A DNA stretch of 7,322 bases from the NCBI GenBank assembly GCA_003566875.1, contig PXBQ01000051.1:1-7322 (forward strand). Reading direction: 5' to 3'. Below the pieces are notes generated by a model. It was not told the origin of the DNA. It ran no database searches and was given only the letters and a program-made list of their open reading frames with translations. Source of the stretch: Spirochaetaceae bacterium (GTDB lineage: Bacteria; Spirochaetota; Spirochaetia; DSM-27196; PXBQ01). Below are positions 5,395 to 7,322 of the stretch, one piece after another (within the stretch, counting starts at the first letter, position 1; the number at the start of each line of letters is the position of its first letter). The position numbers and the translations under genes are program-made.

Positions 5395-7322
5395 CGTCGA
5401 GCCGTCTCGAACTGAAGCGCCAGATTCGTGAGGCGTTGCACGTCGACGATCAGAGCGACCGAACCGTCGCCAAGGATCGTTGCTCCCGATACGCACTCAA
5501 GATCCCGGAAGACGCGGCCCAAAGACTTGATCACGGTTTGGTGTTCGCCTACTACACGATCGACCGCAAACCCGACGATATTCTCTGCGCTCCTCACGAC
5601 AACGATCTGTTCGATCTCCGGCGGTGGCTCGTTGACCGCAAAAACTTGACGCAGCTCCACAACCGGGAGCAACTCGCCACGATTGTTGATCATGCGTGCG
5701 TCGGAACTGCTATCGGTACGCTCAATACACTCTTCGATCGCGGACAACGGGAAGACGTACTTCCCGGTCCCGAGTTCGACGAGAAGACCGTCGATGATCG
5801 CAAGAGTCAACGGTATAGAAAGCGTAATTCGTGCGCCGATCCCCGGCTCGCTCGAGACACCGACGGAGCCGCCGAGTGACTCGATCGCCTGTTTGACGAC
5901 GTCCATGCCGACACCCCTGCCGGAAACCTGAGTGACGTTCTCGGCGGTCGAGAATCCCGGCGCAAAAATGAGGTCGTACAACTCCTTATCCGTGAGTTGC
6001 GCGTCCTCTGTGATGATGCTCCGAGAGATCGCTTTCGCGCGAATACGTTCGGCGTTCAGCCCCGCGCCGTCGTCGTCTATCTCGATTACCACATGCGCAC
6101 CGGCGTAGTACGCCGAAAGCTTAAGGCGCCCGGCTCGCTCCTTACCGGCGGCGCTGCGCTCCTCCGGCGTCTCGATGCCGTGATCTATGCTGTTTCGAAT
6201 CAGATGCAGGAGCGGATCCTTGAGCGCGTCTACGACATTCTTGTCGAGTTCGGTCTCGGTTCCTTCCAACTCGAGGTGCACATCCTTACCGAGGTCGGCG
6301 CAGAGATCGCGCACCAGCCGCCGAAACCCGCTGAACAACAGGTCCACCGGCACCATATGGAGGTCTATCGAGAGATCGCGCACCTGCCTGATCAATCCTT
6401 CCATCTGCTCGGCGGCCGAACGAACGTCCTGATCGCCTTTCTGTTCGGCAAGCATCGCGATGTTTGCGTGCAACGACACAAACTCGCCGACGAGATTGAC
6501 GAGCTCATCGAGCTTCTCGGTCTGTACCTTGATCGTGGAGCTGCTCTCGGTTTGCCGTCGGGTCTCACGCATCTTGCGCACGTAGTTCTGCTCGCTGAGC
6601 GCGGACTGCACCTGCTCCTGCGTCACATAGCCCGACCGGATCAACACATCGCCGAGGTAGTCTTTCGATCCAATCGCGTGTTCAAGATCCTCGGGTTTGA
6701 TCTCGCCACGGTCTACAAGAATCTCGCCGAGGCGCTTATAGTTGATATCGGTATCGAAGAAGCCGCCCTCGTCGACAACGCGAATATCGATCTCCCCGTC
6801 TACAAACAGAAACACGTCCCGAACCGCGTCTTCACCGGCGGCGGTGGTCACGAGAATGTCCCAATGCAGGTAACAACCCTCCGGATCGATCTCGGAGAGC
6901 GGCGGAACATCGGCCACAAAACCCATGACGAGCGTCTGACCGAGCTCCTGAAGCTCGCTGATCAACAGTAGCGGATTTCCGCCGATACGGAACGTCTCGA
7001 GCGACGGCTTGAGGATAACCCGATAGGTGGAGTCCTTCGCTTCGTCCTTGAGCTCGTCATCGGCGACTCCCGCCTCGGGTCCGTCGTGCGCCGTAGCCTC
7101 ACCAACATCCGCCTCTGCCGAGTCGGGCGGCTCGGCAGAGGCGGCGCCGCCTTCCGGCAAATACGCCGTGAACCTTGAGCTTAGCTCGCGGTCGCGCTGC
7201 TCGATCTCGGGGTCTGAGCCGTCACCGAGGGCAAGTAGATCGGCTAAATGGTCTTTCGCGGTCAACGACAGATCGGTAAGCCGGCGGTCGAGCTCAAGCG
7301 AACCGTCGCGAAGCGCAGCGAA
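5391..7322 (-). CDS. cheA: CheA: chemotaxis sensor histidine kinase; 5' end beyond the right edge
   Basis: CheA is the receptor-coupled kinase that feeds phosphate to CheY and CheB. The frame is open from 7322 to the TGA at 5391, 643 visible residues (counted from the right edge). Residues 1-48 are the last helices of the Hpt (P1) domain; the phosphorylated His lies outside. An Asp/Glu/Ala-rich linker (about 49-97) follows. A P2-like region (about 99-184) contains GCYLHWDILV and DVFLFVDGE. Two tandem motifs follow, RLGEILVDRGEI (from 197) and YLGDVLIRSGYV (from 222). Then come the P3 dimerisation helices (about 264-329), and an ATPase domain with LLHLIRNSIDHG (371-382), DDDGAGLN (416-423), FAPGFST and GRGVGMDVV (468-476), followed by a CheW-like P5 domain (about 504-639). 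A TTG at 7265 is not a real start, because the Hpt sequence continues upstream of it. All visible ATP-binding motifs look functional. It is the first of the five genes here; any cheW or cheY partner is outside. Confidence 0.96.
   Translation of the reverse strand, partial: FAALRDGSLELDRRLTDLSLTAKDHLADLLALGDGSDPEIEQRDRELSSRFTAYLPEGGAASAEPPDSAEADVGEATAHDGPEAGVADDELKDEAKDSTYRVILKPSLETFRIGGNPLLLISELQELGQTLVMGFVADVPPLSEIDPEGCYLHWDILVTTAAGEDAVRDVFLFVDGEIDIRVVDEGGFFDTDINYKRLGEILVDRGEIKPEDLEHAIGSKDYLGDVLIRSGYVTQEQVQSALSEQNYVRKMRETRRQTESSSTIKVQTEKLDELVNLVGEFVSLHANIAMLAEQKGDQDVRSAAEQMEGLIRQVRDLSIDLHMVPVDLLFSGFRRLVRDLCADLGKDVHLELEGTETELDKNVVDALKDPLLHLIRNSIDHGIETPEERSAAGKERAGRLKLSAYYAGAHVVIEIDDDGAGLNAERIRAKAISRSIITEDAQLTDKELYDLIFAPGFSTAENVTQVSGRGVGMDVVKQAIESLGGSVGVSSEPGIGARITLSIPLTLAIIDGLLVELGTGKYVFPLSAIEECIERTDSSSDARMINNRGELLPVVELRQVFAVNEPPPEIEQIVVVRSAENIVGFAVDRVVGEHQTVIKSLGRVFRDLECVSGATILGDGSVALIVDVQRLTNLALQFETARR
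6588..6734 (-). other. Tandem MshEN-like (T2SSE N-terminal-like) motif pair within CheA
   Basis: Two consecutive copies of a pattern of about 24 residues lie between the P2-like and dimerisation regions of CheA. Copy 1 (6663-6734) starts RLGEILVDRG and ends in LEHAIGSK; copy 2 (6588-6659) starts YLGDVLIRSG and ends in VQSALSEQ. Both follow xLGxxLxxxGxxxxxxLxxxLxxQ, with Ile, Val or Lys at some positions. This is the long motif known from the N-terminal domain of type II secretion/MshE ATPases, where it binds cyclic di-GMP. In MshE the two copies are separated by a spacer of about 23 residues; here they are almost adjacent, so ligand binding cannot be assumed. Similar repeats occur in some other CheA proteins, as far as I recall. 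Confidence 0.7.
7109..7152 (-). repeat. Perfect 14-bp inverted repeat plus overlapping palindrome in the cheA linker
   Basis: Arms at 7109-7122 and 7131-7144 are perfectly complementary (ccgcctctgccgag / ctcggcagaggcgg) around an 8-base loop. A second palindrome, aggcggcgccgcct at 7139-7152, overlaps the right arm, so two alternative GC-rich structures compete. It lies in codons for the acidic, disordered linker after the Hpt domain, where protein constraint is low. No T-run follows it on the minus strand, so it is not an intrinsic terminator. Function unknown. Confidence 0.75.

Noticed and set aside
5395..5496. Upstream extension of cheR to an ATG-like start at 5496
   Set aside because: It would overlap the cheA CheW-like domain by about 100 bases and gives an Arg-rich non-conserved peptide; the ATGA start at 5394 is far more likely.
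5997..6971. 324-codon open frame on the plus strand
   Set aside because: Antisense to the ATPase, dimerisation and P2 regions of cheA; no recognisable domain or ribosome binding site.
7263..7265. TTG at 7265 as the start of cheA
   Set aside because: Translation upstream of it stays open to the edge and reads as Hpt-domain helix sequence, so cheA starts outside the window.

Overview
The window is entirely coding. It holds five genes, all on the minus strand, so transcription runs from high to low coordinates: cheA (5' end off the right edge), cheR, cheB, a hybrid sensor kinase gene with no assigned symbol, and lepA (3' end off the left edge). There is no intergenic space to speak of. cheA/cheR overlap in an ATGA, cheR/cheB in a TTGA (if cheB uses its TTG start), cheB/kinase in a GTGATG, and the kinase stop is 2 bases from the lepA ATG. 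I see no RNA genes, mobile elements, CRISPR, internal promoters or terminators.

Region by region. Positions 7322-5391 encode a chemotaxis histidine kinase, CheA. The end of its Hpt domain is visible, followed by an acidic linker, a P2-like region, two tandem 'LGxxLxxxG' helical motifs resembling the c-di-GMP-binding MshEN motif, the dimerisation and ATPase domains, and a CheW-like domain. Positions 5394-4432 encode the receptor methyltransferase CheR with a Pro/Gly-rich N-terminal extension. Positions 4435-3344 encode the methylesterase/deamidase CheB with a complete phosphoreceiver and catalytic triad. Positions 3344-1452 encode a soluble REC-PAS-HisKA-HATPase protein ending in a degenerate receiver that has lost its phosphoacceptor Asp. 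Positions 1449-1 encode the ribosome-associated GTPase LepA (EF4).

Together cheA, cheR and cheB supply the kinase and the adaptation enzymes of one chemosensory pathway. Receptors, CheW and CheY are not in the window and must lie upstream or elsewhere. The hybrid kinase is an extra phosphotransfer protein built into the same transcription unit, and its intact N-terminal receiver is a plausible CheA target (inference). lepA is a housekeeping gene that appears to be expressed from the end of this che operon.

The organism is a flagellated or otherwise chemotactic bacterium of moderately high GC. The CheA type and the REC-PAS-kinase style recall spirochaetes and delta-proteobacteria-like lineages. 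Spirochaetota is my best guess, but this is an impression from protein style, not a database result.

This is mainly a recognisable chemotaxis locus, not an obviously new system. The points most worth a second look are the MshEN-like repeats inside CheA, the pseudo-receiver on the hybrid kinase, a stem-loop next to an A8 tract in cheB that could yield a receiver-only product, and the che-lepA coupling.
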